From contig JARKPB010000008.1 in NCBI GenBank assembly GCA_029975475.1, forward strand, positions 1,240,001-1,304,000: 64,000 nt of DNA, read 5' to 3'. Shown piece after piece: positions 26,279-36,254 of this stretch (the first letter of the stretch is position 1; each line of letters starts with the position of its first letter). The translations under genes and the position numbers were made by a program. Below the pieces are notes generated by a model. That model did no database searches and was not told the origin of the DNA. It saw only the letters and a list, made by a program, of their open reading frames with translations. The stretch comes from Anaerolineaceae bacterium. GTDB taxonomy: Bacteria > Chloroflexota > Anaerolineae > Anaerolineales > Anaerolineaceae.

Positions 26279-28252
26279 ATGAAAAAAGTTGATCTGTTAC
26301 TCACCAACGCCATTGTTCTCACCATGGATGAAGCCTTTCATCAATACGAACCGGGAGCGGTGGCGGTGGAAGGCGGCAAAATCGCCGCGGTCGGGCAAGA
26401 ACAGGAACTGCGCAATCAATTCCAGGCGGTAAACGAAATCGACTGCGGCGGCAAGGTATTGATGCCCGGCCTGGTGAACGCGCACACGCATGTCCCGATG
26501 ACCCTGCTGCGCGGGCTGGCGGACGACCTGCGCCTGGACGTGTGGCTGCTGGGGTATATGATGCCGGTGGAACGCGAATACGTTTCACCGGATTTTGTCA
26601 GTCTGGGCACCAAACTGGCCTGCGCAGAGATGATTCGTTCAGGGATCACCACCTTCGCGGACATGTATTATTTTGAAGAGGATATCGCCAAAGCGACCGC
26701 CGAGGTGGGTATGCGGGCGCTTTGCGCCCAGACGGTGCTTAAATTCCCCACCCCAGACGCTCAATTTTATGAAGAATCGCTTGCCATGGCGCGCGACTTT
26801 ATTCAGCGCTGGAAAGACCACGAGCTGATCGTTCCATCCGTCGCGCCGCACGCGCCTTACACCTGCACGGCTGAGATTTTGCGCGCCACAGCAGCCCTGG
26901 CGGCGGAATTTGACGTGCCGCTGCATACCCATCTTTCTGAAACCGCGCTGGAAGTCGAAAATATGCGCCGCGAACAGGGGATGCCGGTGATACCGTATGT
27001 TAAGAAACAGGGATTGTTCGAGGCAAAAGTGCTGGCTGCTCACTGCGTGCATATTGATGAAGGTGAGATGCGCACCATGCTGCACGCTGGAGCCGGCGTT
27101 GCCCACAACCCGTCCTCAAACATGAAACTGGCTTCCGGCGCGGCGCCGGTGCGCAAGATGCTGGAAGTTGGCCTGAATGTGGGTATTGGCACAGACGGAC
27201 CGGCTTCGAACAACGACCTGGATATGTTTGAAGAGATTCGGCTGGCGACCTTTCTTGCCAAAGTCTCCACCAGCGACCCGACCACCCTGCCGGCGCGCAC
27301 CGCGCTGGCGATGGGCACCCGCCTGGGGGCGCAGGCAATGCACATCGGAGATAAAACCGGCAGTCTCGAACCCGGCAAGCAGGCTGACCTGATCCTGGTG
27401 GATCTCAGCCCGGTTTACAACGCTCCCCGCTTCCGCCGCGACCCCAACGGCGTGTATGCCCAGCTGGTGTACGCCAGCAAATCGCACGACGTCAGCGACG
27501 TGATGGTTAACGGACGCTGGCTGATGCGGAATCGGGTTTTGCTGACCGTGGATGAAGCCGCCCTGTTGAAAGCCAGCGAGGAATATTCGCACAAGATTGA
27601 CCTGTTCTTAATGCGCCGCGAAACCTCTGTGCTGTCAAAATTGATTGCGATCGGCGGGGCGATGGAAGAAGAATCTTTCGAGGTTCAGGTCAAGGTCAAG
27701 ATTAAAGACCGCGAGAAAGCCCTGCAGAAACTGGAAGAAGCCGGGCTGCAAATCCTTTACAAGAAACATTACCGGCAGTATGACAATTATTTCCTGTTTG
27801 ATGATCCGGAAATGGGGATCCTGCGCTACCGGGAAGATGATTTGATTGATGATAAAGAGAACGTCAGCATGGTGCGCACCCGGTTGACCCTGCTCGGGCC
27901 CACGGTTGAAGACCAGTTCCCGTCCAAAGTGCTGCTTTCGCGCAGCCGTTACCTGGCGCCGGCAGCCCAGTCCCTGCGCTTCTACAGGGAGTATTTCAAG
28001 CCCGTTCGCGAGCTGGAGATTAACAAAGACCGCCTGCGCTATCAGGTTCGATTTGAAGGAATTGAGTTTTACATCAACCTGGACGACGTCACCCTGCCGA
28101 AGGTGGGACATTTCCTGGAAATCAAATCACGCACCTGGAGCCGTCAGGACGCTGAAAAGAAATCCCGCCTGGCCAGCCGCCTGGTCGAGATTCTGGGTGA
28201 ATCGGTCGAGCAAACCACAACCGACGATTATTTTCAGATGACCAACAATTAA
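26279..28252 (+). CDS. MtaD-like amidohydrolase (5'-methylthioadenosine/SAH deaminase family) fused to a CYTH domain
   Basis: 657 residues, two domains. Residues 1-440 are an amidohydrolase of the 5'-methylthioadenosine/S-adenosylhomocysteine deaminase family: metal ligands in NAHTHVPM, the histidine of LHTHLSETALEVE, LAAHCVHIDEGE and the aspartate in GTDGPASNNDLDM. Residues 460-657 match a CYTH triphosphate-tunnel domain: EVQVKVKIK at the start (E-x-Q-x-K instead of the usual E-x-E-x-K), then LRYREDD, RTRLTL, and YINLDDVTLPKVGHFLEIKS, as in class IV adenylyl cyclases and thiamine-triphosphatases. The fusion is unusual. 27 bases after the cinA-like gene. The deaminase call is secure; the CYTH substrate is unknown. 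Confidence 0.9.
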   Translation: MKKVDLLLTNAIVLTMDEAFHQYEPGAVAVEGGKIAAVGQEQELRNQFQAVNEIDCGGKVLMPGLVNAHTHVPMTLLRGLADDLRLDVWLLGYMMPVEREYVSPDFVSLGTKLACAEMIRSGITTFADMYYFEEDIAKATAEVGMRALCAQTVLKFPTPDAQFYEESLAMARDFIQRWKDHELIVPSVAPHAPYTCTAEILRATAALAAEFDVPLHTHLSETALEVENMRREQGMPVIPYVKKQGLFEAKVLAAHCVHIDEGEMRTMLHAGAGVAHNPSSNMKLASGAAPVRKMLEVGLNVGIGTDGPASNNDLDMFEEIRLATFLAKVSTSDPTTLPARTALAMGTRLGAQAMHIGDKTGSLEPGKQADLILVDLSPVYNAPRFRRDPNGVYAQLVYASKSHDVSDVMVNGRWLMRNRVLLTVDEAALLKASEEYSHKIDLFLMRRETSVLSKLIAIGGAMEEESFEVQVKVKIKDREKALQKLEEAGLQILYKKHYRQYDNYFLFDDPEMGILRYREDDLIDDKENVSMVRTRLTLLGPTVEDQFPSKVLLSRSRYLAPAAQSLRFYREYFKPVRELEINKDRLRYQVRFEGIEFYINLDDVTLPKVGHFLEIKSRTWSRQDAEKKSRLASRLVEILGESVEQTTTDDYFQMTNN

Positions 28253-28279
28253 GAAATTCAAACCAAAAGGAAGAAGCCA

Positions 28280-29755
28280 TTGCCAATCAGTAAAATTTCC
28301 CGCGGATCCATTAAAGTCCTCTTTCTAGCCGCAGAAGTCGATCCATTGATTAAAGTCGGCGGGCTGGGAGATGTGGCCGGATCGCTGCCGAAAGCGATGT
28401 TGACCCTCTCACCCGCCAACCTGCACGGCCAGCATCTGGACTTGCGCCTGGCGATCCCGTTTCACGCCGGGATGAACATTGACCGCTGGAATCCTGAGCT
28501 GGCCGCCACGTTTGAAATTCCCGCTCCCTGCGGCATGCTCAAAGCCCAGGCTTACCAGATCGACCTGGACGGGCTGACGGTGTACGTGATCCAGGCCGGG
28601 CCGATTGGAAGACCCGGGCCCGTCTATTCGATGATCACCCAGGAAGACGGGGAGAAATTCACGGTATTTTCTCTGGCCGCTCTGGAACTTGCCAAAGCAT
28701 TGAACTGGCAGCCGGATATCCTGCATGCCAACGACTGGCACACAGCGGCTGCGGTCTACGCGCTGGCGTTGCGGAAAGAACGCGACCCGTTTTTCGCCCA
28801 CACCCATTCTGTTTTGACCCTGCACAATCTGCCCTTTATGGGAGCGGGGGTTGAAGAAGCGCTGGAAAAATACGGGCTGCCGGCTTCAAACGACCCGCGT
28901 CTGCCAACCTGGGCAAGGCAATACCCGCTGCCTCTGGGTTTGCTGAGCGCCGACCGGATTGTGGCGGTTTCGCCATCCTACGCCCGCGAGATCCTGACCC
29001 CGGAATTTGGCTGCGGTCTGGAAAACTTTCTGCTCACCCGCCAGGATGCCATTATGGGCATTTTAAACGGGCTGGATCAGGAAGTCTGGGACCCGCGGCA
29101 TGATGCCGCGCTGGCGGCGCCATATTCTGACGAGGACTTCAGCGGAAAAGCGGTCTGCCGCAAAGCCTTGCACGAGGAGTTTGGTCTGGTCGAAGATCCG
29201 CAGGAAGCACTGCTGACCGTGGTCAGCCGGATGGATCAGCAGAAAGGGATTGATCTGGTGGTGGAAGGTCTGCGCCAGTCGCTTGACCTGCCGTGGAAAG
29301 CCATCATCCTCGGCTCGGGCGACCCAACCCTGGAACGCGCCTGTTTACAATTGCAGGAAGAGTACCCCGGGCGCATTCGCGCCGCGATTCGGTTTGATTC
29401 GCGCTTATCTCACCGCATGTATGCCGGGGCGGATTTGCTGCTGATGCCGTCACGGTACGAACCCTGCGGCCTGTCACAGATGATCGCCATGCGCTACGGC
29501 ACGCTGCCGGTCGCGAGCGAAGTGGGCGGGTTAAAGGACACCATCCAGGTACGGCAGGGAAACCGCGAAGGGACCGGTTTTCTTTTCCACCCGGTGAGCG
29601 TGCCCGCCTTCCGCAAAGCGCTGGAAGACGCCCTGGCAGCTTACCAGAGCCGCTCCAGGTGGAAGACCATGCAAACCCTGGCCATGCGCCAGGATTTCTC
29701 ATGGGCGCGTTCTGCCCTTGATTACGCTTTGCTATATCTTAAATTAAAGGGGTGA
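28280..29755 (+). CDS. glgA: Glycogen synthase (ADP-glucose type, GT5)
   Basis: 491 residues. It extends glycogen chains with ADP-glucose. It has the KVGGLGDV substrate loop near residue 25, [18 protein letters not shown] (C-terminal Rossmann start) and the [20 protein letters not shown] signature. The start is TTG at 28280, with AAGGAAG six bases upstream; no ATG fits before the conserved N-terminus. 27 bases behind the deaminase-CYTH gene, and 3 bases before glgC. Confidence 0.95.
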   Translation: MPISKISRGSIKVLFLAAEVDPLIKVGGLGDVAGSLPKAMLTLSPANLHGQHLDLRLAIPFHAGMNIDRWNPELAATFEIPAPCGMLKAQAYQIDLDGLTVYVIQAGPIGRPGPVYSMITQEDGEKFTVFSLAALELAKALNWQPDILHANDWHTAAAVYALALRKERDPFFAHTHSVLTLHNLPFMGAGVEEALEKYGLPASNDPRLPTWARQYPLPLGLLSADRIVAVSPSYAREILTPEFGCGLENFLLTRQDAIMGILNGLDQEVWDPRHDAALAAPYSDEDFSGKAVCRKALHEEFGLVEDPQEALLTVVSRMDQQKGIDLVVEGLRQSLDLPWKAIILGSGDPTLERACLQLQEEYPGRIRAAIRFDSRLSHRMYAGADLLLMPSRYEPCGLSQMIAMRYGTLPVASEVGGLKDTIQVRQGNREGTGFLFHPVSVPAFRKALEDALAAYQSRSRWKTMQTLAMRQDFSWARSALDYALLYLKLKG

Positions 29756-29758
29756 TAT

Positions 29759-31018
29759 ATGAAAACCCGCGCAATCATCCTGGCCGGGGGCGAAGGGACC
29801 CGATTGGGCGTGTTGACATCCAAGCGAGCCAAACCGGCGGTGCCTTTCGCCGGAAAATACCGCATCATTGACTTCGCCTTATCCAACTGCGTCAATTCCA
29901 ACCTGTTTGACCTGTTTTTAATCGCCCAGTATCGGCCGCATTCGCTGATTGAACACATCGGGGCGGGCGGTCCCTGGGATTTGAACCGCGACTTCACCGG
30001 CGGGGTGCGGATTTACACCCCGTACCGCTCGCCAACGGCTGACTGGTTTGTCGGCACGGCGGATGCCATTCAGCAGAATTTTTCTTTTGTGAAACGCGGC
30101 AGCCCGGACACAATCCTGATCCTTTCTGGAGACCATGTGTATTCGATGGACTACCGCCCGATGATCGAATTCCATGAACAGAGCGGCGCGGATATCACCC
30201 TGGCCGCGATTGTCGTCCCGCTGGAAGAAGCGCCGCGTTACGGCATTCTTGGAATTGGCGAGGACGGGCAGGTGACATCGTTTGTAGAGAAACCAGAGCA
30301 GCCGCCTTCCAATCTGGCCAATATGGGCATTTATCTGTTTAAGTTAGATGTGCTCAATCAATTATTGTGGGAAGACCACCTGGAAAAGAACTCCTCCCAC
30401 GACTTTGGCAAGGACATTCTGCCAAAAGCCGTCCATGATGACCGCTATAAAGTATTTGCGTATCCATACCACGGTTACTGGATGGATGTTGGAACAGTGC
30501 GGTCTTACTGGCAGGCGCACATGGATTTACTCAGCGAGCGGCCAGCCTTCAACCTTTTTGACCGCAGCTGGATCATCCACACCCGCACGGAAGAACGGCC
30601 GCCGGTTAAGATCCACAACGGCGGGATCGTGGAAGACAGTCTGATCTGCGACGGCTGTGTGATCGAAGCAGGCGCAGTGGTTCGCAGCAGCGTGTTATCC
30701 CCCGGGGTGGTGGTGCGCTCGGGCGCGTTGATTGAACAGTCCATCGTCCTGACCGACGTGAACGTTGGAGAGGGAGCAATCCTCAAACAGTGTATTGTTG
30801 ACAAACGCGTGCGCCTGGGCGAGAAGGTCCGAGTTGGCAGCCAGAACGCGGATGAACCGCGGATCGCCATGATTGGGCGGAACTCGATCATCCCCGGCGG
30901 TGCTGTGATCCAGGCCGGAGCCATGATCGGGACAGATGTGATCGAAAGCGATTTCAGCGATCTTGAAATAAAAACCGGTGAGTACCTGCTGACCAGGAGG
31001 TTACCGAATGAAATTTAA
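29759..31018 (+). CDS. glgC: Glucose-1-phosphate adenylyltransferase
   Basis: 419 residues. It makes ADP-glucose, the donor for glgA. The N-terminal nucleotidyl motif is [20 protein letters not shown], followed by [17 protein letters not shown] and the substrate region [12 protein letters not shown]. The C-terminal left-handed beta-helix domain is seen as repeating Val/Ile-rich turns ([20 protein letters not shown]). It lies between glgA and malQ with an 11-base overlap into malQ. Confidence 0.96.
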   Translation: MKTRAIILAGGEGTRLGVLTSKRAKPAVPFAGKYRIIDFALSNCVNSNLFDLFLIAQYRPHSLIEHIGAGGPWDLNRDFTGGVRIYTPYRSPTADWFVGTADAIQQNFSFVKRGSPDTILILSGDHVYSMDYRPMIEFHEQSGADITLAAIVVPLEEAPRYGILGIGEDGQVTSFVEKPEQPPSNLANMGIYLFKLDVLNQLLWEDHLEKNSSHDFGKDILPKAVHDDRYKVFAYPYHGYWMDVGTVRSYWQAHMDLLSERPAFNLFDRSWIIHTRTEERPPVKIHNGGIVEDSLICDGCVIEAGAVVRSSVLSPGVVVRSGALIEQSIVLTDVNVGEGAILKQCIVDKRVRLGEKVRVGSQNADEPRIAMIGRNSIIPGGAVIQAGAMIGTDVIESDFSDLEIKTGEYLLTRRLPNEI

Positions 31019-32522
31019 ACGCAGTGCGGGCATTATTTTACATCCCAGCAGCCTGCCGGGACCGGACGGCATCGGCGATCTGGGTCCGGAAGCCTACCGC
31101 TGGGTGGATTTTTTGGCTGACGCGGGCTGCAGCCTGTGGCAGGTGCTGCCGCTCGGTCCGACGGGCTACGGCGATTCGCCCTATCAGTGTTTTTCAGCCT
31201 TCGCCGGAAATCCTTATCTGGTCAGCCCGGCGCTGCTGCTGGCCGATGAGCTTTTACAGCGGGCCGACCTGGCCGACCGGCCTGATTTTTCGAACGAACA
31301 GGTGGATTACGGAGCAGTAATACCCTGGAAGGTCGCCGTGCTGGATCGTGCCTGCGGGCGTTTCCGCGAAAATGCCAGCCCAAAATTAAAAAAGGAATAC
31401 GCTGTTTTTCTAAAGGAAAACCAGTACTGGCTGCCCGACTTCGCTTTGTTTATGGCCTTGAAGGAACATTTTGGGGGCGGCGCATGGAATGAGTGGCCAA
31501 AGGAGATCCGCAGCAGAGAGCCCAATTCTCTGACCGAGATGGGCCGCCGGCTGGCGGATCTGATCGAGAAGCACAGCCTGCGCCAATTCTTTTTCTTTCG
31601 CCAGTGGAAAGAGCTGCGCGAGTATGCCCACCAGCGCGGAATACAGATCATCGGCGACATTCCGATCTTTGTGGCCAATGATTCCTCTGACGCCTGGTCG
31701 CATCCTGAACTATTCTTCATGGACGATCAGGGCCATCCCACCGTGGTCGCCGGGGTTCCGCCAGATTACTTTTCTCCCACCGGGCAGCTGTGGGGCAACC
31801 CGCTTTACAACTGGAAAGTGCACAAAGCCAGCGGCTATTCGTGGTGGATTGAACGGTTCAAGGCGACCTTGCGCCTGGTGGATATTCCGCGTCTGGATCA
31901 CTTCCGCGGCTTCGCGGGCTACTGGGAGGTTCCCGGCGGGGCGGTCACCGCGGAAAAAGGACGCTGGGTGAAAGGCCCGGGCGCTGATTTCTTCAAGAGC
32001 ATTCAGAAGGCGCTGGGAGACTTCCCGATCATCGCGGAAGACCTGGGAGAGATCACCCCGGATGTGGTCGCGCTGCGCGATCAGTTCCACCTTCCGGGGA
32101 TGAAGATCCTGCAATTTGCCTTCGCGGATGACCCGGGGAACGACTTCCTGCCGCATCATTATCCGGTAAACTGCGTGGCGTACACCGGCACGCATGACAA
32201 TGACACGGTCAAAGGCTGGTATGAGAGCGCGGCTGAGCACGAAAGGGATATGGCGCGCCGCTATCTGGCGCGATCTGGTGACGACATCGCCTGGGATTTT
32301 ATCCGCGCTGTGTTCTCATCCACCGCTGTCTTCGCGCTGACCACCATGCAGGATGTGCTCAGTCTTGGCGCGGAGGCGCGAATGAATTTCCCCGGCCGTC
32401 TGGGAGGAAACTGGTCCTGGCGGCTGCTGCCCGAGCAGCTGGATGCCTCTTTGAGCCGCAGGTTGAGGGAGATGAACTATCTCTACTCACGGGTCGAGAC
32501 AGAAAACGACGAACAACCCTGA
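31008..32522 (+). CDS. malQ: 4-alpha-glucanotransferase (GH77)
   Basis: 504 residues. It transfers glucan segments between alpha-1,4-glucans (disproportionating enzyme), matching its place behind glgA and glgC. It has the N-terminal GH77 pattern SAGIILHPSSLPGPDGIGDLG, GDIPIFVANDSSDAW, RLDHFRGFAGYW (catalytic Asp), IIAEDLGEITPDV (acid/base Glu) and YTGTHDNDTVKGW. It starts inside the last 11 bases of glgC. A terminator follows. Confidence 0.96.
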   Translation: MKFKRSAGIILHPSSLPGPDGIGDLGPEAYRWVDFLADAGCSLWQVLPLGPTGYGDSPYQCFSAFAGNPYLVSPALLLADELLQRADLADRPDFSNEQVDYGAVIPWKVAVLDRACGRFRENASPKLKKEYAVFLKENQYWLPDFALFMALKEHFGGGAWNEWPKEIRSREPNSLTEMGRRLADLIEKHSLRQFFFFRQWKELREYAHQRGIQIIGDIPIFVANDSSDAWSHPELFFMDDQGHPTVVAGVPPDYFSPTGQLWGNPLYNWKVHKASGYSWWIERFKATLRLVDIPRLDHFRGFAGYWEVPGGAVTAEKGRWVKGPGADFFKSIQKALGDFPIIAEDLGEITPDVVALRDQFHLPGMKILQFAFADDPGNDFLPHHYPVNCVAYTGTHDNDTVKGWYESAAEHERDMARRYLARSGDDIAWDFIRAVFSSTAVFALTTMQDVLSLGAEARMNFPGRLGGNWSWRLLPEQLDASLSRRLREMNYLYSRVETENDEQP

Positions 32523-32567
32523 GGGGAGGATGAACCGCAGTTGCGGTGACACCGGGAGATCAGGTCG

Positions 32568-32600
32568 CCAGGCGGGAGAAAACCCGCCTGGGATTTTATT
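32568..32600 (+). terminator. Terminator of the glycogen operon
   Basis: CCAGGCGGG / CCCGCCTGG with a 6-base loop, followed by GATTTTATT, 46 bases after the malQ stop. The stop of the convergent transporter gene falls just inside it. Confidence 0.85.
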
Positions 32601-33540
32601 CCGCGCGTTCTGCCCGGGAGGTCAGATAGATCCCGGTGAGGATAAAAATACCCCCGCCAAGTTCGATCAGGCTGGGGGATTCGCGTAAAAACAGATAAGC
32701 CAGGATCATCGTCCCGACCGGTTCGCCCAGTAAAGCCACCGAGACATAAGCGGCGCGCAAATAACGCAGGGCCCAATTGAAGGAAGAATGACCTAACAAC
32801 TGCGGGATCAAAGCCAGCAGGGCAAACCAGAGGTAGGTGATTGGCGGATAACCCAGAAAAGACTGCCGGTTAAGGGTTACCAGCAGGAGCAAGGTCAGCG
32901 CGGCCACCCCGTAGACCACAAAGGTGTAACCCAGCAAAGACAGCGAAGCGCGCACGCGGTGGCCAACCATCAGGTAGGAGGCGGAGAGCAACGCGCCTGC
33001 CAGAGCCAGCAAGTTGCCGGTAAAAACGCGCCCCAGGAAGAAATTCGCCATTCCAGGGCAGGAAATCCCCTGGTCGATCTGACAGCCCTGGCCAAGACCG
33101 ACTACTACCCCGCCGATGAAGGCGATCAGCAGCCCCAGGGCTGCAGAGGCGGGAAGACGCTCGCGCAGGAAGATTGGAGAGAGCAGCGCCACCCACAGCG
33201 GGGCAGTGGTGACCAGAACAACCGAAGAGGCGATGGTGGTGAACTCCAGGGAAGTGATCCAGGCAGCGAAATGCAGCCCCAGAAAGACGCCAGCCAGACC
33301 AAGAAGTAACAACTGACGGCGGCTTAACCGGGCCAGCTCGCTGCGGGCGCGGATCAGGGCAAACGGCGCCAGGATCAAAACTGCCAGGGCTAGGCGCGCT
33401 GCGGCGATCACCAGCGAGGGAGCGTCTTGCTGGGCGTAGCGGATCAATAGAGAAGCCGTAGAAACCGCCAGAATGCCAATAACCAGACCGGCGACCGGCG
33501 GGAAGGCGGGTTTTACGGGGTTTTCAGCATCGGCCGACAT
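32596..33540 (-). CDS. EamA/DMT superfamily transporter
   Basis: 314 residues from the ATG at 33540 (a longer frame from 33603 runs across the sod promoter and is rejected). Ten predicted membrane helices in two five-helix EamA repeats, for example GLVIGILAVSTASLLI, LLLLGLAGVFLGLHFAAW and the second repeat around VSVALLGEPVGTMILAYLFL. Metabolite exporter family; the substrate cannot be read from sequence. Convergent with malQ and divergent from sod. Confidence 0.9.
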   Translation of the reverse strand: MSADAENPVKPAFPPVAGLVIGILAVSTASLLIRYAQQDAPSLVIAAARLALAVLILAPFALIRARSELARLSRRQLLLLGLAGVFLGLHFAAWITSLEFTTIASSVVLVTTAPLWVALLSPIFLRERLPASAALGLLIAFIGGVVVGLGQGCQIDQGISCPGMANFFLGRVFTGNLLALAGALLSASYLMVGHRVRASLSLLGYTFVVYGVAALTLLLLVTLNRQSFLGYPPITYLWFALLALIPQLLGHSSFNWALRYLRAAYVSVALLGEPVGTMILAYLFLRESPSLIELGGGIFILTGIYLTSRAERAE

Positions 33541-33587
33541 AAATCTGCTATTTTTCCTCTGATTGCTAAGAAATAGCCCCGCAGCGC

Positions 33588-33616
33588 TTGACAAAGAAAT
33601 CACCGGGGGCTAGAAT
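33588..33616 (+). promoter_or_regulatory. Near-consensus sigma70 promoter of sod
   Basis: -35 TTGACA (6 of 6), a 17-base spacer and -10 TAGAAT (5 of 6). It starts transcription about 65 bases before the sod start. The best promoter in the window. Confidence 0.85.
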
Positions 33617-33689
33617 TTTTATGCGGTTACCCCTTAATGGTAGCTTTCAAATACAGGCAGATAAACCATCTCACGCTGTGGAGGAAAAT

Positions 33690-34298
33690 ATGCCGTTTGA
33701 AATGATCCCATTAAGCTACGCGTTTGACGCCCTGGAACCAGTCATTGACGCCCGAACGGTAGAAATTCATTATACCAGGCATCACGCCACCTACCTGAAG
33801 AACTTTAACAGCGCACTGGAAAAATACCCCGAACTCTATCAAAAAAGCCCGGAAGCCATTCTGACGAACCTGGAACAGGTGCCGGAGGACATCCGCACAG
33901 CCGTGCGTAATAACGGCGGCGGATTTGTCAATCACAACCTGTACTGGGCGTCCATGAGTCCGGACGGCGGCGGAGAGCCGCAGGGAAAACTGGCGGAAGC
34001 GATCCAGAAAGAATTTGGCAGCCTGAGCACATTCAAAGAAGCGCTGGAAAAAGCCGGCCTGGGGCGCTTTGGCAGCGGATACGCCTGGCTTTCCCGCCGG
34101 GCGGACGGCAGTCTGCTGGTTCACAGCACTGCCAACCAGGATTCCCCCCTTTCCGAGGGGCTGACCCCCCTGCTGGTGGTAGATGTCTGGGAACACGCGT
34201 ATTACCTCAAGTATCAAAACCGCAGGGCAGACTACCTGAAAGACTGGTGGGACGTGGTGGACTGGAAAGGTGCTGCCCGGCGCTTTGAGGCGGAATAA
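33690..34298 (+). CDS. sod: Fe/Mn superoxide dismutase
   Basis: 202 residues from the ATG at 33690, with GGAGGAAA upstream; longer frames are rejected. It dismutates superoxide. The metal ligands are His27 (EIHYTRHH), a histidine in FVNHNLYW, then Asp and His in DVWEHAYYLKY. Iron or manganese specificity cannot be set from motifs alone. A strong promoter and the ferredoxin downstream (32 bases) suggest a small oxygen-defence unit in an anaerobe or facultative cell. Confidence 0.95.
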   Translation: MPFEMIPLSYAFDALEPVIDARTVEIHYTRHHATYLKNFNSALEKYPELYQKSPEAILTNLEQVPEDIRTAVRNNGGGFVNHNLYWASMSPDGGGEPQGKLAEAIQKEFGSLSTFKEALEKAGLGRFGSGYAWLSRRADGSLLVHSTANQDSPLSEGLTPLLVVDVWEHAYYLKYQNRRADYLKDWWDVVDWKGAARRFEAE

Positions 34299-34330
34299 CC
34301 AATCGGTTTTAACTTTATTATGGAGGAAAC

Positions 34331-34741
34331 ATGACCCACGTAATCACCAGTTTGTGCCTGCGCGACGGCGGATGCGCCACGGTTTGCCCGGTAGAATGCA
34401 TCGTCCCGGGAAAGCCGGAAGATAAGTATCCCTGGTACTACATTGACCCAGACACCTGTATCGATTGCGGCGCCTGCGTTCCGGAATGTCCGTGGGCAGC
34501 CATCTTCCCGGAAGATGAAGTCCCGGCGGCTTACAAAGCCAAGGGTGGGGAGAAACTCTCCATGCCGGTTGGCACCCCCGGTTTCACCGAGGTGTATGAC
34601 GGCAAGAACCACAACGGCGAAGCTGTGCATCTTACCGCCACGCGCACACTGGCTGCCGGAGAAGTTGTTGACCTGACCAAAGACATCCAGGCTAACGCGG
34701 CCTTCTTCAAAGACGGCCCCGGCTACAGCGCAGCCGGTTAG
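34331..34741 (+). CDS. Ferredoxin with two Fe-S clusters (7Fe/8Fe type)
   Basis: 136 residues. Cysteines occur in CLRDGGCATVCPVECI (N-terminal cluster) and CIDCGACVPECP (a standard 4Fe-4S motif), so it binds two clusters, the first probably 3Fe-4S or a modified 4Fe-4S because its spacing (C-x5-C-x3-C-x3-C) is unusual. About 70 residues of extra C-terminal sequence follow, an extension seen in some 7Fe ferredoxins. Electron carrier; partner unknown. Same strand as sod and ends at a terminator. Confidence 0.9.
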   Translation: MTHVITSLCLRDGGCATVCPVECIVPGKPEDKYPWYYIDPDTCIDCGACVPECPWAAIFPEDEVPAAYKAKGGEKLSMPVGTPGFTEVYDGKNHNGEAVHLTATRTLAAGEVVDLTKDIQANAAFFKDGPGYSAAG

Positions 34742-34759
34742 AAGAGCTGATAACAAATG

Positions 34760-34786
34760 GAGGAAGCCTGAGGGCTTCCTCTTTTT
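34760..34786 (+). terminator. Terminator after ferredoxin
   Basis: GAGGAAGCC / GGCTTCCTC with a 4-base loop, then TTTTT: a textbook intrinsic terminator, 18 bases after the stop. Confidence 0.95.
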
Positions 34787-34802
34787 ATCTCTGGAGGCGA
34801 AG

Positions 34803-36254
34803 ATGGCTGAATTTCGAATGGAAAAAGACTCGCTGGGCGAGCTGGCTGTTCCGGCCAACGCCCTGTACGGCATTCAAACCCAGAGGGCGGTTCAGAATTT
34901 CCCCGTGTCCGGCATGAAACCGTGGAGAGCCTTTATCTGGTCGGTGGCTGCGGTGAAACGCGCAGCAGCGAAGGTCAACAGCGAGCTGGGACTGCTTGAC
35001 CGATCCGCGGCCGCGGCCATCCGCGCGGCTGCCCAGGAGGTCATGGACGGGGGCCTGGATGATCAGTTTGTGGTGGATCCTTTTCAGGCCGGGGCCGGCA
35101 CCAGCCACAACATGAACGCCAACGAAGTGATCGCCAACCGCGCGACGGTGCTGCTGGGCGGGCGCCCGGGCGAGTACCGGGTTCACCCCAACGATCATGT
35201 GAATATGTCGCAGTCAACCAACGACGTCATCCCCACGGCGATCCGGCTGGGCTGCCTCTGGCGGCTGGAGGAGCTGCTGGGGGTTAGCGCCGAACTGGCT
35301 GAAGCCCTGCGTCTGAAAGCGCGCGAATTTGACGGAATTGTCAAATCCGGCAGGACCCACCTGCAGGACGCCGTTCCGGTGCGGATGGGGCAGGAATTTG
35401 GCGGGTATGCCCGGGCAGTCGAGCGCGACCGGGAACGAATCGCGCGGGCAGCGGACGGGTTGAGGCGGCTGGGGATCGGGGGAACCGCAGCGGGCACAGG
35501 GTTGAACGCGCACCCCGAATATCACGCCCGTATGGTGGCTGAACTCACCCGGCTGACCGGGTTGAAGCTCTACGAGTCTGACGACCTGTTTGAATCCATG
35601 CAAAGCATGGCGGACGCGCTGGATTTTTCCGCCGCCCTGCGCACACTGGCCGGCACATTGGTGCGCATCGCGAACGATTTTCGGCTGTTAGCCTCCGGTC
35701 CTTCGACCGGGCTGGATGAAGTCCGCCTGCCGCCCGTGCAGCCGGGTTCAAGCATCATGCCGGGCAAAGTGAACCCGGTGATGGCAGAGATGCTTAACAT
35801 GGCGATGTTCCACGTGCAGGGCTGTGATTTGACGGTTCAACTGGCCGCTCAGGCCGGCCAGCTTGAGCTGAATGTGATGATGCCAATTATCGCCCATAAC
35901 CTCTTTGAAGCCATGCAGGTCATGATTGGCAGTATCCGGGCTTTCACCGAAAAATGCGTGCGCGGGATGAGCGCCAACCCAGCCAAAGCCGAAGGCTGGC
36001 TCGCTCGAAACACGATCATCGTAACAGCGTTAAACCCGTTGATCGGCTATGCGGCCGGAGCCGCGCTGGTCAAAGAAGCGCTCTCGCGGGATATCCCCAT
36101 CCGGGAACTGGCGCTGGAAAAAGCGAAGAACCGCGAACTGGAAAGACTGGGCGGTGGAGATAAGATCAGTCCGGCGGAAATTGAAGCTGTGCTGGGCGAT
36201 TTGCGCCGTTTCACCGAAGGCGGGCTGCTCGGCAGCGGATCCGGCGGCGGTTAG
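34803..36254 (+). CDS. Aspartate ammonia-lyase / class II fumarase family enzyme
   Basis: 483 residues. Fumarase/aspartase superfamily with the signature GSSIMPGKVNPV (the catalytic loop). The N-terminus (ALYGIQTQRAVQNFPVSG), the AGAGTSHNMNANEVIANR block and HVNMSQSTNDVIPTAIRL resemble aspartases (AspA usually has GxGTS), while MPGKVNP is fumarase-like, so activity as aspartase or fumarase is undecided. The Gly-rich C-terminal tail is short. Own ribosome binding site (CTGGAGG) after the ferredoxin terminator. The last bases overlap the convergent CopD-like gene. Confidence 0.85.
   Translation: MAEFRMEKDSLGELAVPANALYGIQTQRAVQNFPVSGMKPWRAFIWSVAAVKRAAAKVNSELGLLDRSAAAAIRAAAQEVMDGGLDDQFVVDPFQAGAGTSHNMNANEVIANRATVLLGGRPGEYRVHPNDHVNMSQSTNDVIPTAIRLGCLWRLEELLGVSAELAEALRLKAREFDGIVKSGRTHLQDAVPVRMGQEFGGYARAVERDRERIARAADGLRRLGIGGTAAGTGLNAHPEYHARMVAELTRLTGLKLYESDDLFESMQSMADALDFSAALRTLAGTLVRIANDFRLLASGPSTGLDEVRLPPVQPGSSIMPGKVNPVMAEMLNMAMFHVQGCDLTVQLAAQAGQLELNVMMPIIAHNLFEAMQVMIGSIRAFTEKCVRGMSANPAKAEGWLARNTIIVTALNPLIGYAAGAALVKEALSRDIPIRELALEKAKNRELERLGGGDKISPAEIEAVLGDLRRFTEGGLLGSGSGGG

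Noticed and set aside
34803-36254. Calling the enzyme plain fumarase
   Set aside because: The GAGTS block and N-terminus favour aspartase, while MPGKVNP favours fumarase; motifs cannot settle it, so both are named.
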